39,313 nucleotides of DNA from Basidiobolus meristosporus CBS 931.73 (taxonomy: Eukaryota; Basidiobolomycota; Basidiobolomycetes; Basidiobolales; Basidiobolaceae), in NCBI GenBank assembly GCA_002104905.1, contig MCFE01000751.1:1-39313 (forward strand), written 5' to 3'. Made by a program: the position numbers and the translations under genes. Position 1 is the stretch's first letter. Each line of letters begins with the position of its first letter. This document shows, piece after piece, positions 31,449-39,313 of this stretch. Below the pieces are notes generated by a model. That model saw only the letters and a list, made by a program, of their open reading frames with translations. It had not been told where the DNA came from and did not search any database.

Positions 31449-31483
31449 AGTATTTTCTAGCAAGAAATTGAGCAGCAAAAAAG

Positions 31484-31491
31484 TATATAAG
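31484..31491 (+). promoter_or_regulatory. TATA box of Gypsy-1 5' LTR
   Basis: TATATAAG following an A-run; identical at 37595-37602 in the 3' LTR. It probably sets the start of the genomic RNA about 30 bp downstream, which would make U3 about 520 bp long. Confidence 0.65.
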
Positions 31492-32075
31492 GGAGGCTAT
31501 CCCTTAAAATAAATCATCCCTCTTCCAATATTCCGACTTATTGATTAGTGAGATCACCGCTACCTATTACCACTATTTTCTGACTCAGACCTGACAACAC
31601 TCCCAGGAAACCGCGCTGACAGCCAACTGACCTTGGAGGCACTACTTGTGAGGAATACTCAGAGTAGGTATATTTTATTATATTTGTTTGTTTTCCCAAG
31701 TTTGTTCTTGTACAGGCAAAGATACTTTTCAGTCTTTGTAACTATTGGTCAAAGCTGCATTCTTATCAAGTCCCTGTTGGTGGAGTTTACAGTTGTTTTG
31801 ACTTTGGAAGCTTTAGTACATTGTCATCTCAAAGGACGTCAAAGCCATTATAAACTTTTGTTAAGACGCCAACTAAGTTGGGGATTGTAGTTCAATAGTT
31901 TTCCCTTGACAAGCTTGAGGCTTTATCCCCCATCACATTAGATTAGACAAAAGACCCAGTATTCCTAGCAAGCTTTTGCCAGAGGTTATCGCACCCAGTG
32001 AACACCCCACACACATTCACACTTGAGAAGTGTTGGCCGTATTTTGCCCTTTGGACTTATACACCACCACATAAT

Positions 32076-32093
32076 TGGCACCCAACGTGGGGG
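32076..32093 (+). other. Primer-binding site of Gypsy-1 (tRNA-Lys type)
   Basis: TGGCACCCAACGTGGGGG lies 4 bp after the LTR end. It differs at one early base from TGGCGCCCAACGTGGGG, the site complementary to the 3' end of tRNA-Lys(CUU)-type tRNAs. The tRNA assignment is from resemblance. Confidence 0.7.
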
Positions 32094-32212
32094 GGTTCAT
32101 ACAAGCTCCCTAGGACCCAACAAGATTTACCTGAAGATTTGAGCCGTTACCCATTTATTGAAACAAGACTACCGATATTATCAAGACTATAACACCAACC
32201 TACCTACCAAAA

Positions 32213-34063
32213 ATGAACTCTATGCCGTTACCACTCTCACATGGAGCCCCACAGTTTGATGGAAAGAATGTGGAGAGCTTCATATTCAAATGGGAGAAGC
32301 TCTGCAAGATGTGCAGCCTATCTGAACAAGAAATGGCTGAAGACTTCCCCTACTACTGCACCGATGATATTACTACTAAGCTTCTCAGACAAGGAGACAT
32401 TCTGACTGACTGGACCTCAATGAAGACCTACCTTCAGACCGAGTATGGCAGACCCCAGATATACTATGGAATTGAGGACCTCAGACACTTTGGAAGGATG
32501 GGACTCTCCAAGCTACCACTTGAAGAGTTCATTCAACAATATGAAGATATGGCCAAGCCACTCCTAGAGTCCCAGGCAATAACTGAGTTTACCATGACAC
32601 TTTACCTTGCACAAGGGCTTCCCCAGGAGCTGGCAAGGAAAGTTGACCTACATGCAGCCAAGGATGACAAGTCTGGCATTCCTTGCTTTGCAGAGATGAA
32701 ACGTGTACTCCTAGAGGCAAAGCAAACTTCTACCTTTATGAGACTCCTGACATCTAATCTGCCAGACCAGCCAACCAAGGAGCTAAAGAGTGCTGTTGCT
32801 GACAATCAGACCTACACTACCGACAGAATTGACCAACTTGCTGAACAGCTACAAAAGCTAGCCCTCAAGGTTAACGGCTCAGCTGAGGTAGCTACTGAGG
32901 GCCAAAGAGCTTTGCCTAGACACTGCATTTGGTGTGACTCTACTCAGCATGCCAGACGTGAATGCTCAGAGCTTAGCCAGCTACTTAGAGAAGGAACAGT
33001 ACAGTTTGATGCTGATGGAATGCTTGCTGATAAGGAAGGAAAAAGGATTCCCACTAATTTCCAAAGAGGTGGAATGAGAGCCCTTTTCCAGAAGTCTGAC
33101 TCAGCAACTAGAAAGATTACTGTTGATGCCCCTATTGAGACTCATACAGTGAGTCCAAACAGCCCTGACAACAGAAAATACGAAGTAGACACCTTTGCTA
33201 CTAAGAGACACCTTCCTGAAGAACCTGTCAAGCCCATCCTTAGAAGACCACGATTTGAAGAACCTGAGGTTATCATTGACAAGAGGCCTGGAACACTGCC
33301 CACCCAAGACCCATTACCTCACTTTCAGATGACCTCAAAGATAGCAGGCTACTCAAGCCCCCAATTGATTACGGAGAAATTGTTGAAGCAGAACCTCACT
33401 TTGTCAGTTGGAGAAATCATGAGTGTATCACCGTCTGTTAGGAAGACCTTTGATGAGCAGCTTAGAACAAGAAGACAAGCTGTTGAACATATGGACACCC
33501 ATATAATCCAGACAAACCATGAAGACCACAAAAAGGGTGACACCACTACCAAATACAAGACGTTTTACTCAGTTGCAACTGCTGTGGTGAAAGGGTACAT
33601 ATATGATGACCCTGTTGACTGCCATATTGACAGTGGTTCAGAGATTTGTGTTATGCCGCTAGACTTCTGGAAGACACTTAGAAGCAAGGAGCTACTGCCT
33701 GTTGATAGAGATATTGGATGGAACATGACTGATGCAAACTCAGGGTCTAGCCCACTCTATGGTGTAGTGCACAAGTTCCCTATTGAGGTACAAGGAATCA
33801 AGGTCTGGCTTCCCCTCTTTATCTGCCAGAAGGCAAACTTTGACCTTCTGTTAGGCAGACCATGGGAGACCAGTACTAAGGCTACAACTACCAACTATTC
33901 TGATGGGTCAGTGTGGTACACTATACAAGGATCCAACCCAGGACTACAGTCAACATTCTGTGGGGTAACACCCAACAATAAGAGGACACATACCGCTTGC
34001 CAGAAGACACATCTTGTTATAGAAGAAGATGAGGAGCCTGACAGTATACACCCTAACAGTTAG
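32213..34063 (+). CDS. Gypsy-1 gag and aspartic protease (first open part of gag-pol)
   Basis: 616 codons from ATG 32213 (AAAAATGA context, 141 bp after the LTR) to a TAG that interrupts the longer frame. The gag region (residues about 1-230) has FDGKNVESFIFKWEKLCKMC and FGRMGLSKLPLEEFIQQYED. A CX2CX4HX4C knuckle, CIWCDSTQHARREC, begins at Cys238 and would bind the element RNA. After a low-complexity stretch, the retroviral-type aspartic protease begins at about 440, with catalytic Asp473 in DCHIDSGSEICVMPLDFW and NFDLLLGRPWE as the flap-end motif. The frame continues past the TAG into RT, so the stop at 34061 is probably a mutation or a readthrough site rather than the true gag end. Confidence 0.9.
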   Translation: MNSMPLPLSHGAPQFDGKNVESFIFKWEKLCKMCSLSEQEMAEDFPYYCTDDITTKLLRQGDILTDWTSMKTYLQTEYGRPQIYYGIEDLRHFGRMGLSKLPLEEFIQQYEDMAKPLLESQAITEFTMTLYLAQGLPQELARKVDLHAAKDDKSGIPCFAEMKRVLLEAKQTSTFMRLLTSNLPDQPTKELKSAVADNQTYTTDRIDQLAEQLQKLALKVNGSAEVATEGQRALPRHCIWCDSTQHARRECSELSQLLREGTVQFDADGMLADKEGKRIPTNFQRGGMRALFQKSDSATRKITVDAPIETHTVSPNSPDNRKYEVDTFATKRHLPEEPVKPILRRPRFEEPEVIIDKRPGTLPTQDPLPHFQMTSKIAGYSSPQLITEKLLKQNLTLSVGEIMSVSPSVRKTFDEQLRTRRQAVEHMDTHIIQTNHEDHKKGDTTTKYKTFYSVATAVVKGYIYDDPVDCHIDSGSEICVMPLDFWKTLRSKELLPVDRDIGWNMTDANSGSSPLYGVVHKFPIEVQGIKVWLPLFICQKANFDLLLGRPWETSTKATTTNYSDGSVWYTIQGSNPGLQSTFCGVTPNNKRTHTACQKTHLVIEEDEEPDSIHPNS

Positions 34064-36274
34064 AGCTGCTCATTAGGTATACAAGAGCAGTCAGCTATGG
34101 TTTGCACAAAATACAAGACAGTGGAACAGAAGATTAGACCATCACTTACGCCTTTAACTGATGGGTCTTGACCTGCTGATTACATCAGACCACCAGAAGG
34201 AACACCAGAAGATATACGACTTACACCTGAGAGACTTAAGCAACTTATCATTGGTGATGGAAACCTAACACCGGAGGAGATCTTACTATTTGAAGAAACC
34301 CTGAAAAGGCATGATAAGGTTTTCTCATATAATGACAAGGAGATGGGACTCTTAAAGACATCGGTTGAAAAACCTACCAAAATTCATACAGTGCCCCACA
34401 CACCCTGGTCATTTAAACCCTACCCACTGCCTAGAGGACTCCAAGCTGATGTGCATGACCTACTTAAGAAGAAGATTGAAGCTGGTATCCTAGAACCTTG
34501 CCATGGACCTTATGCTAACAGATGGTTTGTGACCAAAAAGAAGAATGGGAAGCTCCGATTCATTCAGGACATGCAACCTGCAAATGCTGTCACTATCAGA
34601 GATGCCGCAATACCTCCGTCTACTGATGACTTTGCAGAAAGCTTTAGTGGTCACTCCATCTACTCAACATATGATCTCTACTCAGGATACGACCAGATTC
34701 CCCTAGATGAGACATCAAGAGATATGTTTGCACTCCAGACACCATTTGGACTGTTAAGAATGACAAGACTTAGCCAAGGGGCAACAAACTCCGTGGCTCA
34801 GTTCCAGAGGTGCATGGTAAATGTGCTCTACCGGTTTATACCTGAGAAACTTGCTGTCTTTGTTGATGACATAGGCATCAAAGGACCAAAACTCCGGGAC
34901 ACAACTGAAGTTATGCCTGGAGTAAGAAAGTTTGTCTATGACCATATTTCAGACAATGATGCCATATTAGGAGCCATTGAAGAATCTGGACTCACCATCA
35001 GTGGTGAGAAAAGCAGCTTTGGTGTATCAGAGATATCCATTGTTGGACAAAAATGCAACACCTTTGGTCATTCACCCGGAGACTCCAAGACACAAAAGAT
35101 ATGCAACTGGCCTACCCCCACAAATCTAACACAAGCTCGTGGCTTTGTGGCAGCTTGTGGGTTCTTTAGGATCTGGATCCCAAGATTTTCTGAGATAGCA
35201 GAACCAATCTACCAACTACAGAGAAAGAATGCCCCATTTAACTGGGGAGAAGAGCAAGAAGAAGCCATGCAATTACTAAAAGAGGCCTTAGTATCTCCAC
35301 CAGTTCTGAGACCTCTTGACTATCAGAACACTGAATGCCCACCTATCTTGACGGTGAATGCAAGCCCTGTAGGAGCTGGAGCACTACTTGGCCAAGATGA
35401 TGAAGATGGTAACCGCTATGCCTGCAGATATGAGAGCTGCCTCTTCTCTCCTAGAGAACAAAGATACTCACAGATTAAGAGAGAGCTACTAGGAGTTGTG
35501 AAGATGCTGAGAAAGCTGAAGTCACAACTCTACATGACACATTTCATCCTGGAGACAGATGCTAAGCCACTTATAGGAATGATCAACAAGCCTGATCTAC
35601 CTGATGATGCCACAAATCGGTGGATGGCATGGCTGAAAATGTTTGACTTTGAGGTCAGACATATCCCTGGCAAGACAAATGTTGTGGCTGATGCACTCTC
35701 CAGGAAGGGACCACAGTTGTCTGAAGATATGGACCCTGACTTTGATGACATATTTGATGCAGAAATCCGACAACTACACGTGAAGAAGCCCAGCAACTCT
35801 ACATGGAACACCATTCAAGACTATCTGAGAACCTTAGAGAAGCCACCAGGAATGAGCCCACATGATTTCAGAAAGCTCAGGAAGAAGGCCCATCATTTCT
35901 ACATAAAAGACGGCCTCCTCTTCAAACAAGTAAAGCCTGGACAGACACCAAGAAGAGTTATAGTTGAGCCCCAGGAACAACTGACTATTATGTCAAGCCT
36001 TCATGAAGGAAGACCCAGTGGTCATAGAGGCAGAGATGCCACTTACAATGTTGTTTCCAGTAGATACTACTGGGAGCATATGTATCATGATGTCCAACAC
36101 TTTGTTGAATCTTGTGACATTTGCCAAAGAAGGTCAACCAAGAGATATGAGGAGCCGCTCCATCCAACCTACACACCTTGTCTATGGCAGAAGGTTGGCA
36201 TTGACCTGGTCCACATGCCAACTGCTGGAACCAAGAAGTACCTTGTTGTTGCCAGAGATGATCTGAGTGGGTAG
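34064..36274 (+). CDS. Gypsy-1 reverse transcriptase, RNase H and integrase N-terminus
   Basis: Same frame as the gag-protease part. It is broken by TGA at 34169 and ends at TAG 36272; the largest open piece starts at Met 34343. RT: EKPTKIHTVPHTPWSF, LLKKKIEAGILEPCHGPYAN, RFIQDMQPANAVTIRDA, STYDLYSGYDQIPLDE, and the active site FVDD at 34859 (residue 883 of the whole frame). RNase H: LTVNASPVGAGALLG, where the first catalytic Asp reads Asn (AAT at 35357), then ETDAKPLIGMI and NVVADALSRKG. Integrase finger: SLHEGRPSGHRG and CDICQRRS. The catalytic core begins with Asp at 36203 (GIDLVHMP). A terminal Trp codon in SGW-VEAQAL appears to have become the TAG. Confidence 0.92.
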
Positions 36275-37065
36275 GTAGAAGCTCAAGCCCTACCCAATAA
36301 CAAAAGCCACACCATATGGAGATTTATTCTTGAAGATATAATATGCAGATTTGGCTGCATCAGCCAGTTTGTTGCTGACCGAGGAGAACTGACCTCAAAT
36401 TTGATCCAGGAACTCTGCTCACAATACAAGATTCATATTGCTTTCACTACCGCTTATCACCCACAGGCCAATGGAATGGTTGAAAGAGGCCATGGCCCGT
36501 TAGTTAACTCCCTGGTCAAGAGCTGCAACAACACAACACTACAGTGGCCTACACAACTTCATCTAGCACTCTGGGCAGATAGAATCACTACAAAGCGCAG
36601 CACAGGTCTATCTCATTCAAATTGCTTTACGGACATGATTGCGTTCTTCCCATAGAGCTTGACTCAATATCCTGGAACATGCTAGAGTGGAGAACTACAA
36701 TGAGTACAGAAGAACTACTGACTACACGCATCAAACAGCTTGATCACCATGAACTTGATATTACCCAAGCAGCTGCTAAACTCAAAGAGACAAGACTTCA
36801 GAACAAGGAACCATTTGACAAGTCACATAGCCTTAGACCAAAGCCATTACTGCAAGGAGATCCAGTACTGCTCTATGATTCCACTTTAGACAAGCAGTGG
36901 AGTTGCAAATTTGACAATAAGTGGTCTGGCCCATATATGGTCTCTAAGGTGATTGGAAATGGAAGCTACTACCTGTCTGAACTTGATGGAACACCGCTAA
37001 GAGCACCTGTGGCAGGAAACCGACTTAAGCTATTCAAGCACCGGAATTTCGCACATCACATTTAG
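36275..37065 (+). pseudogene. Gypsy-1 integrase core end and GPY/F domain, frameshifted
   Basis: This continues in frame after the TAG at 36272. The second catalytic Asp is at 36377 (FVADRGELTS) and the Glu at 36482 (PQANGMVERGHG), 35 residues apart as in DDE integrases. A one-base deletion near 36612-36615 shifts the frame. The last part reads on at 36622-37065 with LLYGHDCVLP in the restored phase, a coiled middle (TTRIKQLDHHELDITQAAAK) and the GPY/F module (KWSGPYMVSKVIGNGSYYL, GNRLKLF). There is no chromodomain, so targeting to histone marks by that route is not expected. The stop at 37063-37065 is 25 bp before the polypurine tract. Confidence 0.9.
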
Positions 37066-37090
37066 TTTGCTTTGACCTGAGTTCAAAGCT

Positions 37091-37104
37091 GAGAGGGGGG
37101 TGGA
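37091..37104 (+). other. Polypurine tract of Gypsy-1
   Basis: GAGAGGGGGGTGGA abuts the 3' LTR start TGTAGT. It primes plus-strand DNA synthesis in this class. Confidence 0.85.
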
Positions 37105-38183
37105 TGTAGTGGGGTCACAGTGACACCCACAGGCAGATGTGCTCATTCTTATGCGTTCACTTCCCTAAAAAGGATTACCCCGCCTATATTATTATCATCC
37201 CAAATTTGCAATATTTCCTATTTTTGTCTATGTGATTATTACTATGCAACCTGACAAACTATTTGTCACTATTAACCCATTGCACAAGCTATTCTTATTC
37301 CTTGCCGAGATGCCAAGATAAGATAGTTACCTTATAAGGCATGTACCCAACAGTGCCCATGTCACGCGACCATCTTGGTTTCATAATCCCCCATCTCACT
37401 ACCATAAGAGGCAACCACATGACACAGAGGTTTCATGTTACCACTACCTGATTGCTAGGTGCTACTATGTCTCATGGAACAATCCGCCAAGAGTTTGCGC
37501 TATTTTTAGTACACAAAGACATGATTGGTTGTCTACTACCTTCTGGAAACTTCCGGAAAGTATTTTCTAGCAAGAAATTGAGCAGCAAAAAAAGTATATA
37601 AGGGAGGCTATCCCTTAAAAATAAATCATCCTCTTCCAATATTTCCGACTTATTGATTAGTGAGATCACCGCTACCTATTACCACTATTTTCTGACTCAG
37701 ACCTGACAACACTCCCAGGAAACCGCGCTGACAGCCAACTGACCTTGGAGGCACTACTTGTGAGGAATACTCAGAGTAGGTATATTTTATTATATTTGTT
37801 TGTTTTCCCAAGTTTGTTCTTGTACAGGCAAAGATACTTTTCAGTCTTTGTAACTATTGGTCAAAGCTGCATTCTTATCAAGTCCCTGTTGGTGGAGTTT
37901 ACAGTTGTTTTGACTTTGGAAGCTTTAGTACATTGTCATCTCAAAGGACGTCAAAGCCATTATAAACTTTTGTTAAGACGCCAACTAAGTTGGGGATTGT
38001 AGTTCAATAGTTTTCCCTTGACAAGCTTGAGGCTTTATCCCCCATCACATTAGATTAGATAAAAGACCCAGTATTCCTAGCAAGCTTTTGCCAGAGGTTA
38101 TCGCACCCAGTGAACACCCCACACACATTCACACTTGAGAAGTGTTGGTTGTATTTTGCCCTTTGGACTTATACACCACCACA
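37105..38183 (+). repeat. 3' LTR of Gypsy-1
   Basis: A 1079-bp copy of 30993-32071. Differences seen: C to T at GATTAGAYAAAAG, CC to TT at GTTGGYYGTA, and one-base indels in C, G, A and T runs. It keeps the heat-shock-like array (37541-37558), the TATA box (37595-37602) and the 17-nt hairpin (37252-37268). Confidence 0.97.
37541..37558 (+). promoter_or_regulatory. Heat-shock-element-like array in 3' LTR
   Basis: Same 18 bp as at 31431, again ending 36 bp before the first base of TATATAAG (37595). In this position it could drive transcripts into the flanking DNA. Confidence 0.6.
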
Positions 38184-39313
38184 CCGCAATGATTTTCAAC
38201 TGCCTACTTGACTGAGAGCCTGAGGTGTTGTATTATTACCTTTAGTGGGCACTATAGACTTGTTCCGTTGGATAGTGCCACATTGAGCCATGAGTACCAA
38301 ATGATGCCATAGTGTGCCAGAGAGGCCAATATAGCCTCCACCTGGCCACAGAGTGTGAAACATAGCTCTGCATCCTCATGCAAAGCAGCCCCTGTGTTTC
38401 ACCCATTGTGTTGGAGAAAATCCATTTTTTGACCTTTTTTTTGGATCAATATTGTGCAGGATGTATTAGAGCACCAGCAGATTGAAGATATGCATCTGGT
38501 ACTCAATACCCTTGGCACTCTGAATCTAGCTCCTGTAGCTTGTATCATGTCACAAAAATGAATGGCACTATCTTGGTCCACTGGTACTATCTGGCACTAT
38601 ATTTAAATATTAGCCCTAAAGTAAGATCTATACAAAGCACTTATAGTGCCAGATAGTACCAGTGGACCAAGATAGTGCCATTCATTTTTGTGACATGATA
38701 CAAGCTACAGGAGCTAGATTCAGAGTGCCATGGGTATTGAGTACCAGATGCATATTGTCAGTTCTACTGTGCTCTTACACATCCTGAGCTACATTGATCC
38801 ACAAAAAAAGGTCAAAAAATGGATTTTCTCCTGTGCAATGGGTGAAATACAGGGGCTGCTTTACATGAAGATGCAGAGCTATGTTTCACACTCTGTGGCC
38901 AAGTATAGGCTCACTTGACCTCTCTGGCACACTATGGCATCATTTGGCACTCATGGCTCAATGTGGGACTATCCAACAGAACAAGTCTTATGTCCACAGG
39001 GCTTTTTTTGGTTGTAGCCCTGCATATTGTACTGAATATCAAAGCAAGCTGTTGTCCAACCATTCTTCTGCTGCTGTCAGCAGGGGGTTTAGTTGGGAAC
39101 CAGATGATTATGCATTATTTCTTGGCAGCATATACATCAAAGTGAGTCATACCAAAGGGAAAATGGTGTAATATGTATATGTGTAAGTGGTGCCACAACA
39201 TTACTTGTAATGCTTACTATGACAGATCAACATTTCATCTTACATTCATGTAGGTGTAATGTTTCGATTGGAAAACTGTCTTGAATTCACATGAGTATTG
39301 ACAAAAATACAAT
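38184..39313. repeat. Repeat R, copy B, split by a foldback element
   Basis: 38187-38252 matches 30842-30903, and 38991-39075 matches 30906-30990. The foldback element 38257-38987 lies between, so copy A shows the empty site. The remainder (39076-39313) has no match in the window and no supported gene, though its first bases may include a second splice-acceptor-like sequence on the minus strand (CTGCTGACAGCAG complement). Confidence 0.65.
38257..38987. mobile_element. Foldback element, copy 2
   Basis: A 731-bp element: left arm 38257-38601, centre 38602-38641, right arm 38642-38987. Ends GACTTGTTCC/GGAACAAGTC-type, flanked by TATA on the left and TTA on the right within repeat R. The outer arm markers match copy 1 arm for arm (TTGTGCAGGA left; CCTGAGCTACATTG right), yet the centre matches copy 1 only when reverse-complemented. 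No coding capacity. Confidence 0.85.

Larger units (their letters stand above)
30993..32071 (+). repeat. 5' LTR of Gypsy-1
   Basis: A 1079-bp LTR from TGTAGTGGGG to CACCACCACA. It contains a perfect 17-nt hairpin TGACAAACTATTTGTCA (31140-31156), a four-unit heat-shock-like array (31431-31448) and a TATA box (31484). Downstream of the promoter it carries an 85-codon open frame (31633-31890), also present in the 3' LTR, that I do not annotate as a gene. Confidence 0.97.
30993..38183 (+). mobile_element. Gypsy-1: young, nearly intact Ty3/Gypsy retrotransposon
   Basis: A 7191-bp element with 1079-bp LTRs (TG...CA), a primer site at 32076, a gag-pol frame at 32213-37065 in the order gag, protease, RT, RNase H, integrase, and a polypurine tract ending at 37104. 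The LTRs differ by about three substitutions, all C in the 5' LTR to T in the 3' LTR, plus six one-base indels mostly in homopolymers, so insertion is recent. No 5-bp target duplication is seen: the flanks are GCCAT and CCGCA. Three in-frame stops and one frameshift break the polyprotein. Older LTRs of the family lie at 17690, 22215 and 23205. Confidence 0.95.

Noticed and set aside
31508-31513. AATAAA as a polyadenylation signal of Gypsy-1
   Set aside because: It lies only about 17 bp after the TATA box, so it would be at or before the transcript start.
1-39313. CRISPR array, tRNA or rRNA genes, or an intact host gene
   Set aside because: No regularly spaced short direct repeats, no cloverleaf or rRNA sequence recognised by eye, and every long coding similarity belongs to a mobile element or a broken fragment.

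Overview
The window looks like a stretch of a repeat-dense, AT-rich fungal genome. I see no intact host gene. Almost everything recognisable is a transposable element, mostly decayed and often nested. The fungal call rests on the style of the Ty3/Gypsy pol proteins (the YSGYDQ-type reverse transcriptase box with an FVDD active site), the two Ty1/Copia families and the absence of LINEs. The wording of a captured RACK1-like fragment (IKIWDL, VVDEL) might suggest an early-diverging fungus, but this is weak and I would not name a species.

Layout, left to right. Positions 1-779 hold a plus-strand Copia-A integrase relic, interrupted at 780 by an internally deleted minus-strand Copia-A element (780 to about 3085). 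A DDE-type DNA-transposon relic lies at 3086-4445, an unidentified repeat (repeat D) at 4450-5359 and a plus-strand Copia-B relic at 5360-8345. A Gypsy-2 relic (8810-16060) is split by a nearly full-length minus-strand Copia-B element with both LTRs (9896-14574). More Copia-A pieces (16310-17600) surround an inverted Gypsy RNase H fragment. An old Gypsy-1-type LTR follows (17690-18090), then a Gypsy-3 relic (18100-20880), a second repeat D (21197-22214) and two inverted old Gypsy-1-type LTRs (22215-23525). Next come a Copia-A gag relic, a second copy of the DDE transposon (24229-25740), unassigned ORFs to 26750, and a Copia-A relic (27360-29430) split by a foldback element (28177-28908). A third repeat D and a RACK1-like WD40 exon fragment (30352-30637) precede the youngest element.

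That element, Gypsy-1 (30993-38183), has two 1079-bp LTRs that differ at about three substitutions plus six single-base indels, a tRNA-Lys-type primer site, a polypurine tract, and a gag-pol frame broken only by three stop codons and one frameshift. Each LTR carries an 18-bp perfect heat-shock-element-like array 35 bp upstream of a TATA box. The last kilobase is a second copy of the sequence left of Gypsy-1 (repeat R), interrupted by a second foldback element (38257-38987).

The points most worth a second look are: the heat-shock-type array in the Gypsy-1 LTR and its partial survival in an old LTR; the two foldback elements, whose 40-bp centres are inverted relative to arms that keep the same orientation; the mismatched flanks of Gypsy-1; the captured RACK1 exon with its splice acceptor; and repeat D, a three-copy family I cannot identify. 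All alignments and difference counts were made by eye.
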